Of a stretch of DNA of 64,000 nucleotides, positions 55,235 through 63,844 are shown piece after piece (within the stretch, counting starts at the first letter, position 1; each line of letters starts with the position of its first letter). Both the position numbers and the translations under genes were made by a program. The stretch lies in contig CAZSFD010000007.1 in assembly GCA_964606085.1 (NCBI GenBank), positions 1 to 64,000 of the forward strand, written 5' to 3'. The notes beneath the pieces are model-generated. The model worked only from the letters and a program-made list of their open reading frames with translations. It did no database searches and was not told the DNA's origin. Source of the stretch: CAIQJJ01 sp964606085. Lineage in GTDB: Bacteria; Chloroflexota; Anaerolineae; Anaerolineales; UBA4823.

Positions 55235-57034
55235 TCAGGGATAAACCTCGATGGAGAAAACCTGCGCCGGGTCGCCCTCGCCGCCGTTGCCGGGGCAATC
55301 GTTTGTGCCGATGTAGAGATAACGATAAGTCCCGTTGACCGGGATGACAATGCCGGCGTAGCCGACAACGGGGTAGTTGTCGGGTTCAGGCGCAATGTCG
55401 CCTAACGAACCGTTATTGCCCGCCTCGGTATCCCCCCAGTTGAAGACGCTGTTCCAACGCGCCCCGCCAGAATGTTCCAAATCGAGGAACACCCAGTCCA
55501 TACAAAAACCGGAATCGCCCGAGTTGCCGCCGCAAGCGCTGAGATCGGGGACCGCCAGAAATTCATAGTAGATGATGTAACGAATGAAGGTATCGAAACC
55601 GAGGTCAATCTGGTGTGATTCGCCACAGGCCACCTCGCCTCCGCTGGGCAAGGGAAAGGTGAGTGGGGTGGCCGTGCCGGTGGGGGTTGGCGTCGGTGTC
55701 GCGGTCGCCGTCGGCGTGGCGGTGGGCGGGTTGCACCAGCCAGCCGTAGACGTGCGGCCGTCGAGGCTCCACACCAGGTTGCCGCCGCCCGACCAGGTGG
55801 TAGCGAACACGGCAACCTGCCTGCCGGGGGAAAAATCGGATGGCTGACCCAAATCGCCGCCGGGGATGAATTGGTTGTCTGAGGTGCCAGCCGCCAGCGT
55901 GACGGGGTAGGCGTTGGGGTTATTGTAGCCCCAGTAGGCGGTGCAAGTATCAACGCCAGGCTCCACCGTCCCTTCGAGGATGGGGGAAATGGTCACGCGA
56001 GTGGCGGTGGGCGTGGGGGTGAAGGTTTCGGTGGGGGTGGGGGTGATGGTGGGTGTATCGGTGGGCGTGGGCGTAAACGACGCGGTCGGGGTCGCAGTGG
56101 GGGTGAAGGTGGGCGTGTGCGTCCCGGTGGCTGTGGCTGTGAAGGTGGCCGTTGGTGTCGCCGTTGCGGTGGGCGTGGGCGTGTGCGATGGGGTGTGGGT
56201 GATCGTGGGGGTTGCGGTTGGGGTGGGGGTAGACGTGCGGGTGGTTGTGCCGGTGGCCGTCCATGTGGCGGTGCGCGAGGCCGTTGCCGTGGATGTGTTG
56301 GTGCGGGTGCGCGTGGCCGTGGCAGTGATGGTGCGCGTGGCGGTGGGCGTGTGGGTACGGGTGCGCGTGGCCGTGGCAGTGATGGTGCGCGTGGCGGTGG
56401 GCGTGTGGGTGCGGGTGCGCGTGGCGGGGGCGAGGCTGGTGTGAGTGGCCGATGGCAGTTGCGGCGGGCGAGTAGTCGTGGCAGTGTGTGTGGCGGTCGG
56501 CGAATGGGTTGCGCTGCGCGTGGTGGTCGGTGGAGGCGGCGTTTGCGTGGGCGTGGGTGAAGGGCTGGCCGTGGGCGTGTCGGTTGGCAAGGCCGCAACC
56601 GTGTCGGTTGGCAAGGCCGCAGCCGCGGTGGCGGTCGGGGTGAAGGCGGGGGCGGGTTGGCTGGTGGCGGTGTGCGCCAGTGGCGAAGGAAGCGTGGCGG
56701 TGGGCCAATAGGGGGTGCCGATGATGACCCATTCAGCGGGGAAAGGCGGCATTCGATCATCTTCACGAGAATCGCGGATAATTTCTGCGATCACCCGCGT
56801 CGAGACGGGTTGAAACCCGCTGCCTTCCCAGGGACGATAGCTGACCTCGATCTGCGAGTGAATCGGCCCGGCGCTGGCTGGCACAAGCCCAAGCAAGGCG
56901 ATTTGCCCACAACAAAACAGGGTTGGCAAAATGATGAAAATGAGCAGAAACCAGCGCGCCAGGTCGCCGATGGCCGTGCGGCGGTCATCGGCAGCAGCCG
57001 TGTTTTCCCCCGGCGATGTGCGCTGGCGTTTCAT
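55235..57034 (-). CDS. Threonine/proline-rich cell-surface protein
   Basis: 599-aa membrane-anchored protein. One membrane segment spans about residues 25-50. A low-complexity region of about 230 residues (roughly 120-350) consists of T-P, T-A-T and R-T repeats, including a 54-bp DNA tandem repeat. C-terminal segments contain cysteines (C-T-A-Y-W-G-Y, W-C-N-P-P, C-G-G-N-S-G-D) and look like small beta-rich domains. It probably projects a C-terminal domain from the wall on a glycosylatable stalk (inference). Close orthologues are not recognised. Confidence 0.7.
   Translation of the reverse strand: MKRQRTSPGENTAAADDRRTAIGDLARWFLLIFIILPTLFCCGQIALLGLVPASAGPIHSQIEVSYRPWEGSGFQPVSTRVIAEIIRDSREDDRMPPFPAEWVIIGTPYWPTATLPSPLAHTATSQPAPAFTPTATAAAALPTDTVAALPTDTPTASPSPTPTQTPPPPTTTRSATHSPTATHTATTTRPPQLPSATHTSLAPATRTRTHTPTATRTITATATRTRTHTPTATRTITATATRTRTNTSTATASRTATWTATGTTTRTSTPTPTATPTITHTPSHTPTPTATATPTATFTATATGTHTPTFTPTATPTASFTPTPTDTPTITPTPTETFTPTPTATRVTISPILEGTVEPGVDTCTAYWGYNNPNAYPVTLAAGTSDNQFIPGGDLGQPSDFSPGRQVAVFATTWSGGGNLVWSLDGRTSTAGWCNPPTATPTATATPTPTPTGTATPLTFPLPSGGEVACGESHQIDLGFDTFIRYIIYYEFLAVPDLSACGGNSGDSGFCMDWVFLDLEHSGGARWNSVFNWGDTEAGNNGSLGDIAPEPDNYPVVGYAGIVIPVNGTYRYLYIGTNDCPGNGGEGDPAQVFSIEVYP
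56307..56414. repeat. 54-bp tandem repeat within the TP-rich gene
   Basis: Two near-identical 54-bp units (56307-56360 and 56361-56414) encode two copies of an 18-residue T-R-T-R-T-H-T-P-T type motif. A partial third unit follows. Confidence 0.85.
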
Positions 57035-57040
57035 GGGTGA

Positions 57041-58495
57041 TCAAACCTTCAACGAGTCGGTGCGCGAAGCGGTGGGCAGGCAGATGGTGACGGTGCTGCC
57101 AATCGGGCCTTCGCCGCCGATCCACACTTGCCCGCCGATGCGGTCGAGGATGGCCTTGACCAGAGGCAACTCTAGGCCGGCGTTGTCTGGGCTTGCATCC
57201 AGGCGAACGATGGACTTCTCGAAGATGTGGGGCAGGTCTTTTTCGCTGACCGCCGGGCCGTCATCGCTGACATCCAGCCAGACCTGGTTGCGGTGGGTAC
57301 GCGCCCGCACGCGGATTTCGCCGCTGCGCTGGCTGCGCATCATCGCCCGATGGATCAGGCCATTGAGCATCTGGCGCAACAGCGCCGCATCGGCGCGTAC
57401 CGCTGGCAGGCGTGGCTCAAGTTCCATGGAGAGTTTCAAACCGCGGTCGGCCAGTTTGCCCGTGTCCCATTCAGGCTTCAATTCGTTGAGCATCGCCAAC
57501 AGGTTGACCCGGGTAATTTTGACCTGCAAACCGGCATCCAGGTGGAGCAAGGTGGGCAGGTCGTCCACCCATTCCTGAATGCGCCCCCACACTTTGGTCA
57601 GGCGATAGACAATGCCCGCCACGCGCTCATCCTGGCTGGACAGCAAATCAAGTTCGGCCAGGGCATTGACCGCCTGAACGAGCGGGTAGCGAATTTTATC
57701 GGCGGCTTCGGTCAGCATTTGCGCCTTGAGGTCATCCAGTTTTTTCAAGTGGGTAATGTCGCGCAGCACCATTACCCACCCGGCCCAGGCGCCATCGTGC
57801 AATAAGGGGGTCAGGTTGACCATTTGCACCGAATTATCGGCCCAGGGAACTTCCAACGTGATCGGCGAATGGCTGGAGAGTACCTGCCAGTTCTCAATGA
57901 TCGCCGAGAGCGAAGCCGGCAGGCAGGCGCGTGCGGGCTGGCCGATCAATTCTGGGGCTTCGCGCCCCAGCAGGCAGGCCGCGGCCGGGTTGGCGATGGT
58001 GAGAACGCCCTTTTCGTCTGCCGATAAGATCGCATCCCCCGTGTTGGCGATCAGCGCCCGCAGCCGCTCGGCATCGGCCTGCACCTGAAGGTAGAGGTGC
58101 TGGCGTTCGAGGTTCAGCCGGCGCACGTTGAGCGCCCGTTGGATGGTGGAGGTCAGACGATCCATCGACTCGAGCGGCTTGAGCAGGTAATCGTACGCGC
58201 CTTCGGCGCGCAGCGAAGCGATGGCCGTGTCCAACGAACCGGCCGCGGTAATCATGATCACCTGCATATAAACGTCCATGGCCCGCGCCTGGCGCATCAG
58301 GTCAATCCCGTTGATGTCGGGCATCATAATATCGGTTACCATCACAGCAAAAGGGCCTTGCTCGCGCAGCAAGCGGAGCGCTTCGGCGGCACAGTTGGCC
58401 CCGCTCACTTCATATCTGCTGCGCCGGACAGCCAGCATCATCATGTGCAGCAGGGCTTCGTCATCGTCAACGACCAAAACTTTGCGGTTATCCAT
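57041..58495 (-). CDS. REC-PAS protein with a degenerate histidine-kinase core
   Basis: 484-aa protein. An N-terminal receiver domain has phosphoacceptor D55 in V-T-D-I-M-M-P-D. A PAS domain spans about residues 145-260. A DHp/ATPase-like core follows in which the usual H-E-L-R-T-P-L reads D-K-I-R-Y-P-L, so the catalytic histidine is missing. The N-box reads N-G-L-I-H-R-A, and the D-x-G-x-G box reads D-D-G-P-A-V. It is probably a non-catalytic scaffold or response element. It overlaps the intact sensor kinase upstream by 8 bp, so the two likely act together. Confidence 0.8.
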   Translation of the reverse strand: MDNRKVLVVDDDEALLHMMMLAVRRSRYEVSGANCAAEALRLLREQGPFAVMVTDIMMPDINGIDLMRQARAMDVYMQVIMITAAGSLDTAIASLRAEGAYDYLLKPLESMDRLTSTIQRALNVRRLNLERQHLYLQVQADAERLRALIANTGDAILSADEKGVLTIANPAAACLLGREAPELIGQPARACLPASLSAIIENWQVLSSHSPITLEVPWADNSVQMVNLTPLLHDGAWAGWVMVLRDITHLKKLDDLKAQMLTEAADKIRYPLVQAVNALAELDLLSSQDERVAGIVYRLTKVWGRIQEWVDDLPTLLHLDAGLQVKITRVNLLAMLNELKPEWDTGKLADRGLKLSMELEPRLPAVRADAALLRQMLNGLIHRAMMRSQRSGEIRVRARTHRNQVWLDVSDDGPAVSEKDLPHIFEKSIVRLDASPDNAGLELPLVKAILDRIGGQVWIGGEGPIGSTVTICLPTASRTDSLKV

Positions 58496-60437
58496 GCAAT
58501 GACTCCGTTTCAGGCAGATTCTTGCTGATGCCTGGCAAGATGATCGTGAACGTTGTCCCCTGCCCCAATTCGCTTGCTACCTCGATGCGCCCGTGGTGAT
58601 TGGCGATGATGCCGTAGCTCATCGAAAGCCCCAGGCCAGTTCCCTGGCCTTCGGGCTTGGTGGTAAAGAAGGGGTCGAAAATGCGCTGGAGGTTTTCTGG
58701 CGCAATGCCACTGCCGCTGTCCTGAATGGACAGAGCTACCTGCCCGTCGGCCTGGTTCAGGCCCACCAACAGGCTGCCGCGTTCGGGCATGGCTTGAATG
58801 GCGTTGTGAATCATGTTGATCAACACCTGTTCAATTTGCTGCGAGTCATAATTGACCATCACCGGGCTGTCGGGCAGTTCTTTCGTCACGCGGATATAGG
58901 CTTTGCGCAGCAGGTAATCGGTCAGGCGCAGTGAGGCTTCGATGGTCTCGCGTAAATCGTGCGGCTGCATCTCGGAGGCAGATTGGCGGGCAAATTTGAG
59001 CAGGTCGCCGACGATGCGGCTGGCCTTTTCGGCGCTCTCGCGGATCACGCGCAGTTCTTTGCGCGTTTCTTCGGGGTCGCTCAGGTCTTCTTCGAGCAGT
59101 TCGGCCAGGCCCTTGATCACCGCCAGCGGGTTTTTGACATCGTGAACGATGCCGGCGGTCAGTTGCCCCACGGCAGCCAGCTTTTCAGATTGGACAAGCT
59201 GTAACTGGGTGGCTTGCAGCCGGGCATTGGCCTCGGCCAGTTGGCGGTTGCGCTGCACGGCTTCCTGATACAGGCGTTCGGCTTCGGCGGTGCGCAGGCG
59301 CAAATGCTCGGTCATCACGTCGAAAGCATCAGCCAGGTCGCCGATCTCATCGGAACGTTGGATGCCCATGCGCTGGTCGAGATCGCCCGCGGCGACCGCC
59401 TGCGACATGGAGCGCAGCCGCAAAATAGGCCGGGCGATATGCTGTGAAATGCCAAAGCCCACCAAAATCACCCCCAGGGTAGCGGCGGTGAAAATAAGCG
59501 TGAACAGCAGGCGGTTGGTGGTGTCGCTGGAAACGAGAAAATTGCTCGAAAAAATCACACCCAACCACCCCATCTGCTCGCCGCGCAGCATCCAGGGGAC
59601 GTACATCACCTGGTAGGGGCGGCCATACAGGCTGACATCCATGGCGGTGGCGTTTTGCGCATCGGCCTGGGCCGCCAGGCTGCTCAAAGCCGGGGCGATT
59701 TCCGCCGGCTGCGGCAGGGTGGTTGCCAGCAGGGTCGCGCCGGGCAGGTCGAACAGGCCAATCGCCGCGTGCGATTGTTCTTCCAGTTCAAGCGCCAGGG
59801 TCTCCAGCAGTGTGCCGATCATCATCGCGCCGACCCGTTCTTCATCTGGCCCAATGACAGCCACCGAGGTGACAAAGGCCGGGCCATAGGCGGTATCGAG
59901 TAACCCGGTAAATTTATCGCCCGTGGCGTCTGGCGGCTGCGACAAGGCTTGCTGAATGACCGCCACGGCAGAAAAATCATATCCTTGCGCCAGCAGATAT
60001 TGTTCGGTTTGCGGGTCGCGCCCCCAGGTGACGATCTCTCGCCCCTGGCGGTCTACCACGGTCACCAGGTCGGGGCGGGCATTGAGGACGAGGGGTTTGA
60101 GCAGGGTATCCAGTTGGGCGAAATCCGCCGCCTGTACGGCTTCGGCAACACCCAGGGTGTTGGCTAAGGCACGCAAATTTTCGAGGTGCGCGCGCTCACG
60201 CCGCCGCACACCATCGGTCGCCACTTCACTGGCTTGTTTCACCTGGTTTTCGAAGCGTTCGCGAATGCTCCCGGCCACCAGGCGCGTTACCACAAACGTA
60301 CCGAGGGCGGCAATGAACAGGGTCAACAGCACGTAAGGCACGATCAGCTTGCTTTGCAAACGCCAAAAACGCTGCCAGCGAGAAGAAGCTTCGACCGCCG
60401 GCGCTGTTGAAGTGGATGCGGTGCGGGTTTGATTCAT
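58488..60437 (-). CDS. Membrane sensor histidine kinase (extracytoplasmic sensor, HAMP)
   Basis: 649-aa kinase. Membrane helix 1 covers about residues 30-55. A 250-residue extracytoplasmic sensor of double-CACHE-like size follows. Helix 2 lies at about 310-335, then HAMP, coiled coil (A-E-R-L-Y-Q-E-A-V-Q-R-N-R), DHp G-I-V-H-D-V-K-N-P-L and ATPase boxes I-H-N-A-I-Q, D-S-G-S-G-I and G-T-G-L-G-L-S. All catalytic elements are intact. ATG 60437 is favoured, though GTG 60449 is possible. It pairs by overlap with the REC-PAS pseudokinase. Confidence 0.9.
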   Translation of the reverse strand: MNQTRTASTSTAPAVEASSRWQRFWRLQSKLIVPYVLLTLFIAALGTFVVTRLVAGSIRERFENQVKQASEVATDGVRRRERAHLENLRALANTLGVAEAVQAADFAQLDTLLKPLVLNARPDLVTVVDRQGREIVTWGRDPQTEQYLLAQGYDFSAVAVIQQALSQPPDATGDKFTGLLDTAYGPAFVTSVAVIGPDEERVGAMMIGTLLETLALELEEQSHAAIGLFDLPGATLLATTLPQPAEIAPALSSLAAQADAQNATAMDVSLYGRPYQVMYVPWMLRGEQMGWLGVIFSSNFLVSSDTTNRLLFTLIFTAATLGVILVGFGISQHIARPILRLRSMSQAVAAGDLDQRMGIQRSDEIGDLADAFDVMTEHLRLRTAEAERLYQEAVQRNRQLAEANARLQATQLQLVQSEKLAAVGQLTAGIVHDVKNPLAVIKGLAELLEEDLSDPEETRKELRVIRESAEKASRIVGDLLKFARQSASEMQPHDLRETIEASLRLTDYLLRKAYIRVTKELPDSPVMVNYDSQQIEQVLINMIHNAIQAMPERGSLLVGLNQADGQVALSIQDSGSGIAPENLQRIFDPFFTTKPEGQGTGLGLSMSYGIIANHHGRIEVASELGQGTTFTIILPGISKNLPETESLHG

Positions 60438-60625
60438 GGTATGTGGCACGACAACAATAAAAAGGGATGTTTCATCCCAAATCCCGGTTCAACACATATC
60501 CTCCCCATGATCAGGAGTGCATTTGTATTATACTTCACTTGTTTTTGCCAATTCCGTATGTTTTTGAAAGGACATTGCAAAAACGTTGTACTTCGCATCA
60601 TTCCTTGCCAGGATGGAGTTTCACG

Positions 60626-61264
60626 ATGAGCAAACATCTGGTGTTGGTTGCCGGGAACATCGGCGCTGGAAAAACTTCGCTGACCGAACGCATTGGCGCT
60701 CGCCTGGGCTGGCAATCGGCTTACGAATCAGTGGCCGATAATCCCTACCTGGGTGATTTTTACACCGATATGCGCGCCTGGTCGTTTCATCTGCAGGTCT
60801 TCTTCTTGGGCCATCGCGCCCGGCAATATCTCGAATTGGTAGATGCGGCGCGCTCGGCCATCCTCGACCGCTCTATTTATGAAGATGCCCACATCTTCGC
60901 CCGCGCCCTGCATCACCTGGGCAACCTGAGCGAACGCGATTACCACGCCTACCGCCGGGTGTTCGACCTGGTAGTGGAAAAGCTGCCCCCGCCCGACCTG
61001 CTCATTTACCTCAAGGCCCCCGTGCCGGTGCTGCTGCAACGCATTCAGCAACGCGGGCGCAGCATCGAGAGTGGCATCGGTGCCGATTATCTGACACTGC
61101 TCGACAGTTTTTATGAAGAATGGCTGGCCGGGTTCGATAGCTGCCCCGTGCTGACCATTCGCTCAGATGACCTCGATTTCGTCAACCAGGCCAGGCATCT
61201 CGATGTTGTGGTCGAACGCATCCACGACCGCCTGGCTGGACGTGAAGACCTGGTATTTCAATAA
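60626..61264 (+). CDS. Deoxynucleoside kinase
   Basis: 212-aa P-loop kinase that phosphorylates deoxynucleosides for salvage. Walker A is V-A-G-N-I-G-A-G-K-T-S-L (about residues 8-19), the D-R-S motif lies in A-I-L-D-R-S-I-Y-E-D-A-H, and R-G-R-S-I-E is the lid arginine region. The specificity (dA/dG versus others) cannot be fixed. ATG 60626 has GGAG at 60613-60616; the longer frame to 60467 covers the divergent promoter region. It is divergent from the sensor kinase. Confidence 0.9.
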   Translation: MSKHLVLVAGNIGAGKTSLTERIGARLGWQSAYESVADNPYLGDFYTDMRAWSFHLQVFFLGHRARQYLELVDAARSAILDRSIYEDAHIFARALHHLGNLSERDYHAYRRVFDLVVEKLPPPDLLIYLKAPVPVLLQRIQQRGRSIESGIGADYLTLLDSFYEEWLAGFDSCPVLTIRSDDLDFVNQARHLDVVVERIHDRLAGREDLVFQ

Positions 61265-61285
61265 TCAAGTAGACAAGGAGACATC

Positions 61286-62443
61286 ATGCAATACAAACCA
61301 TACGGACAAACCGGCTTTCTGGCTTCGAACCTGGGCTTTGGCGCGATGCGGCTGCCCGGCAACGAGGGGCAAACCGACCCCGAACTGGCTGCTCCCATTT
61401 TGCAGCGCGGCCTCGATTTGGGCATCAACTACATTGATACGGCCCATGTCTATGGCAAAGGCTTCAACGAAGTGGCCGTGGGCCGTGCTATCCAGGGTTA
61501 CGAACGCAGCAAGCTCTTCATCGTCACCAAAATCCCCGCCGGTTCTGAAGAAGAGGCCCAGGCCGACACCTGGCGTAAAAAGCTCGACCTGAGCCTGGAA
61601 CGCCTCGGCACACACATTGACCTGATCCTGTTCCACGGGCTGCGCTGGAATGTCTTCGAGAGCTTGTTTGCCCGCAAAGATATGGCCCTGGCTGCCGCCC
61701 GCCAGGCGCAGGCCGAAGGGCTGGTGAAGCACATCGGCTTTTCGTCCCACGATACCGAAGATAACATCATTCAATTGATAGATAGCGGTGAATTTGCTGG
61801 CGTACTGATGCAATACAACTACCTCGACCGCCACAACGAACCAGCTATCGCCCGCGCCGCCGAAAAGGGCCTGGGCGTGACGATTATGGGGCCGGTCGCG
61901 GGTGGCCGCCTGGCGCTGCCCGATGGCCTGCTGGTGGATAGCGATGGGATGCTCGAAATGAAGACCCCCGAAGTGGCTCTGCGCTTCGTCTGGAGCAACC
62001 CGGCCGTCAACATTGCCCTTTCGGGCATGAACACGCTCGAAATGGTGGAAGAAAATGTGGCCTCGGCCAACCGCGTGGGCGGTCTGGATGATCAAGAGAC
62101 CGCCGCCGTGCTGTCGCTGATGGAACGCAATCAAAAGCTGGCCGACCTGTATTGCACCGGCTGCGAGTATTGTATGCCCTGCCCCAACGAGGTCAATATC
62201 GCCGAAAACTTCCGCTATATGAACTGGTATAAAGTATGGGGCATGGAGCAGCAGGCCCGCGAAGCCTACGAACGACTTGGCAGCGATAAAGCCTGGGGGC
62301 CCTGGTACCCCGGCGGCAAGATCAGCGGTCTGAAAGCCGATGCCTGCACCGAATGCGGCGAATGCCTGTCGAAATGCCCGCAAGACATTCCCATTCCAGA
62401 CCAATTGCGCGAGGTTGTTGAAACCCTCGGCGCGGCACAGTAA
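61286..62443 (+). CDS. Aldo/keto reductase with C-terminal 4Fe-4S ferredoxin domain
   Basis: 385-aa protein. The AKR barrel has N-Y-I-D-T-A-H-V-Y-G (catalytic D and Y, about residues 50-59) and T-K-I-P-A (lysine). C-terminal cysteines form C-T-G-C-E-Y-C-M-P-C-P and C-T-E-C-G-E-C-L-S-K-C-P, the typical double cluster of this ferredoxin-containing AKR group. The substrate is unknown. GGAG precedes ATG 61286 and the gene ends 59 nt before a lipoprotein gene. The electron-transfer role is inferred from the clusters. Confidence 0.92.
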   Translation: MQYKPYGQTGFLASNLGFGAMRLPGNEGQTDPELAAPILQRGLDLGINYIDTAHVYGKGFNEVAVGRAIQGYERSKLFIVTKIPAGSEEEAQADTWRKKLDLSLERLGTHIDLILFHGLRWNVFESLFARKDMALAAARQAQAEGLVKHIGFSSHDTEDNIIQLIDSGEFAGVLMQYNYLDRHNEPAIARAAEKGLGVTIMGPVAGGRLALPDGLLVDSDGMLEMKTPEVALRFVWSNPAVNIALSGMNTLEMVEENVASANRVGGLDDQETAAVLSLMERNQKLADLYCTGCEYCMPCPNEVNIAENFRYMNWYKVWGMEQQAREAYERLGSDKAWGPWYPGGKISGLKADACTECGECLSKCPQDIPIPDQLREVVETLGAAQ

Positions 62444-62502
62444 TGGATGAAAATTGGGTGATGGTATACTCGCCCCACCCGAAACCCTTTGGAGAAGAAT
62501 TC

Positions 62503-63195
62503 ATGAAGACAATCACCATCCGCACCCTATCAATCCTGCTGGGGCTGATCGTCCTGGCGCAACTGGCCGCCTGCGGCGGGCAGCCTGCGGCAGGCGCTAT
62601 CGAAACAGCCGTAGCGGGCACCATCGCCGCCATGCCCGCTGGCGACGCCACGCAGATCATCGAGGTCACCAAAGTCAAAGAAGTGACGCGCATCAGCGTC
62701 ATCCAATTGACAGCTACACCCCGCCCGACGGCCACGCCCACCCAGCCGCCCACCGCCACCCCACCGGCAACCGCCACCCTCACCGCCACGCCGCGCCCGT
62801 CCCTGCCCGGCGAGCCGACCGCCATCGTCACCGTTTCACCCAGCGGCGACTTGAACCTGACCCTGAATCAACTGCTCAGCCAATACAAAGCCATGACCGA
62901 CCTGCAAAAGCAGGACTACATCACCACTTTGCCGGGCAAGCTGGTCTCCTGGACCGCCGAGGTGGATAACGTAACCACCGACGGCCTGGTGGAACTGAAA
63001 AACCTGTTCTCGGGCGGCAGCGTCATCTTGATCGGCGTGCCTGCCGAAACCGCTCTCGAACTCGACCGCAAGATGCTGGTAGATTTCAAGGGCATGATCC
63101 AGGGCATGTCGGGCAAGATCAGCCCCGAAATTATCGTGGTAGATGTGACCATTTTGCGTGCCTACAACCTGCCAACGGCCACACCCACACCCTGA
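62503..63195 (+). CDS. Lipoprotein with Thr/Pro-rich linker
   Basis: 230-aa lipoprotein. The signal peptide ends L-A-A-C-G-G (lipobox cysteine about residue 22), followed by a T-A-T-P-T-rich linker (about 70-110) and a C-terminal domain of about 110 residues with no recognised family. GGAG lies about 10 nt upstream of ATG 62503. A TATACT box upstream is a weak promoter. Related linkers occur in the esterase lipoprotein and the surface protein of this window. Confidence 0.75.
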   Translation: MKTITIRTLSILLGLIVLAQLAACGGQPAAGAIETAVAGTIAAMPAGDATQIIEVTKVKEVTRISVIQLTATPRPTATPTQPPTATPPATATLTATPRPSLPGEPTAIVTVSPSGDLNLTLNQLLSQYKAMTDLQKQDYITTLPGKLVSWTAEVDNVTTDGLVELKNLFSGGSVILIGVPAETALELDRKMLVDFKGMIQGMSGKISPEIIVVDVTILRAYNLPTATPTP

Positions 63196-63374
63196 TCAAT
63201 GCGCTTTCTATCACGCGCGATTCACCGAAACAACAAGACTGTAAGCAAGCGCATCCACATCTCCCAATCAGGAAAAATTATGGTAGACTTGGTGCGGCAT
63301 AAGAGATAAACTCGGATAATTTCATCGTTAATCCCCCCTGCACACTTCCAAAACAACTTTACACAGGCAAACCT

Positions 63375-63749
63375 ATGGCTAAATCACGCACTGAAATCAT
63401 GGTAGAACGCTTGCGCGCAATGCAGGCCGCATCACCCGATATTGAAGCATCCGCCGTCGTCTCGGTAGATGGCCTGATTATGGCCTCAGCCTTGCCCGCC
63501 GAGGTTGAAGAAGATCGCGTATCGGCCATGTCGGCGGCCATGTTGAGCCTCGGTGAACGCATCTCGATGGAACTGGGACGGGGTGCGCTGGAACAGGTGT
63601 ACATTCGCGGCAACAATGGCTTTGTCATTCTCTCAGCCGTTGGGCAAGAAGCCGTGCTGACGGTGCTGGCGCGTGAACAGGCCAAATTGGGGTTGATCTT
63701 CCTGGAGATGCGCCGGGCCGCCGAAGACCTGGCACGCGTGGTGGGATAA
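63375..63749 (+). CDS. Roadblock/LC7 domain protein
   Basis: 124-aa single-domain Roadblock/LC7 protein, a fold used in regulation of small GTPases and motility in bacteria. S-A-V-V-S-V-D-G-L-I-M-A-S-A-L-P (about residues 26-41) is the signature first hairpin and helix. No GTPase partner is next to it. It ends just before the hairpin at 63792-63821 upstream of pyrG. About 180 nt upstream are non-coding and I see no clear promoter there. Confidence 0.88.
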   Translation: MAKSRTEIMVERLRAMQAASPDIEASAVVSVDGLIMASALPAEVEEDRVSAMSAAMLSLGERISMELGRGALEQVYIRGNNGFVILSAVGQEAVLTVLAREQAKLGLIFLEMRRAAEDLARVVG

Positions 63750-63791
63750 AACGACACCCAATTTGAACATCAAAACAAACAACCAACCATC

Positions 63792-63829
63792 GTGGGGAGG
63801 CCGCTCTGTCAGCCTCCCCACTTCCTTTA
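63792..63829 (+). terminator. Hairpin between the Roadblock gene and pyrG
   Basis: GTGGGGAGGC (63792-63801) and GCCTCCCCAC (63812-63821) are perfect arms followed by a TTCCTTTATTTTT run. It probably terminates the Roadblock transcript, and could regulate pyrG whose ribosome site is 14 nt further on. Confidence 0.8.
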
Positions 63830-63844
63830 TTTTTGGAGGCAGGA

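Noticed and set aside
55941..56732. Several long frames on both strands in the TP-rich region
   Set aside because: Repeat-driven open frames of His, Pro or Val/Gly repeats; only the minus frame 55235-57034 extends into non-repetitive domains with a membrane anchor.
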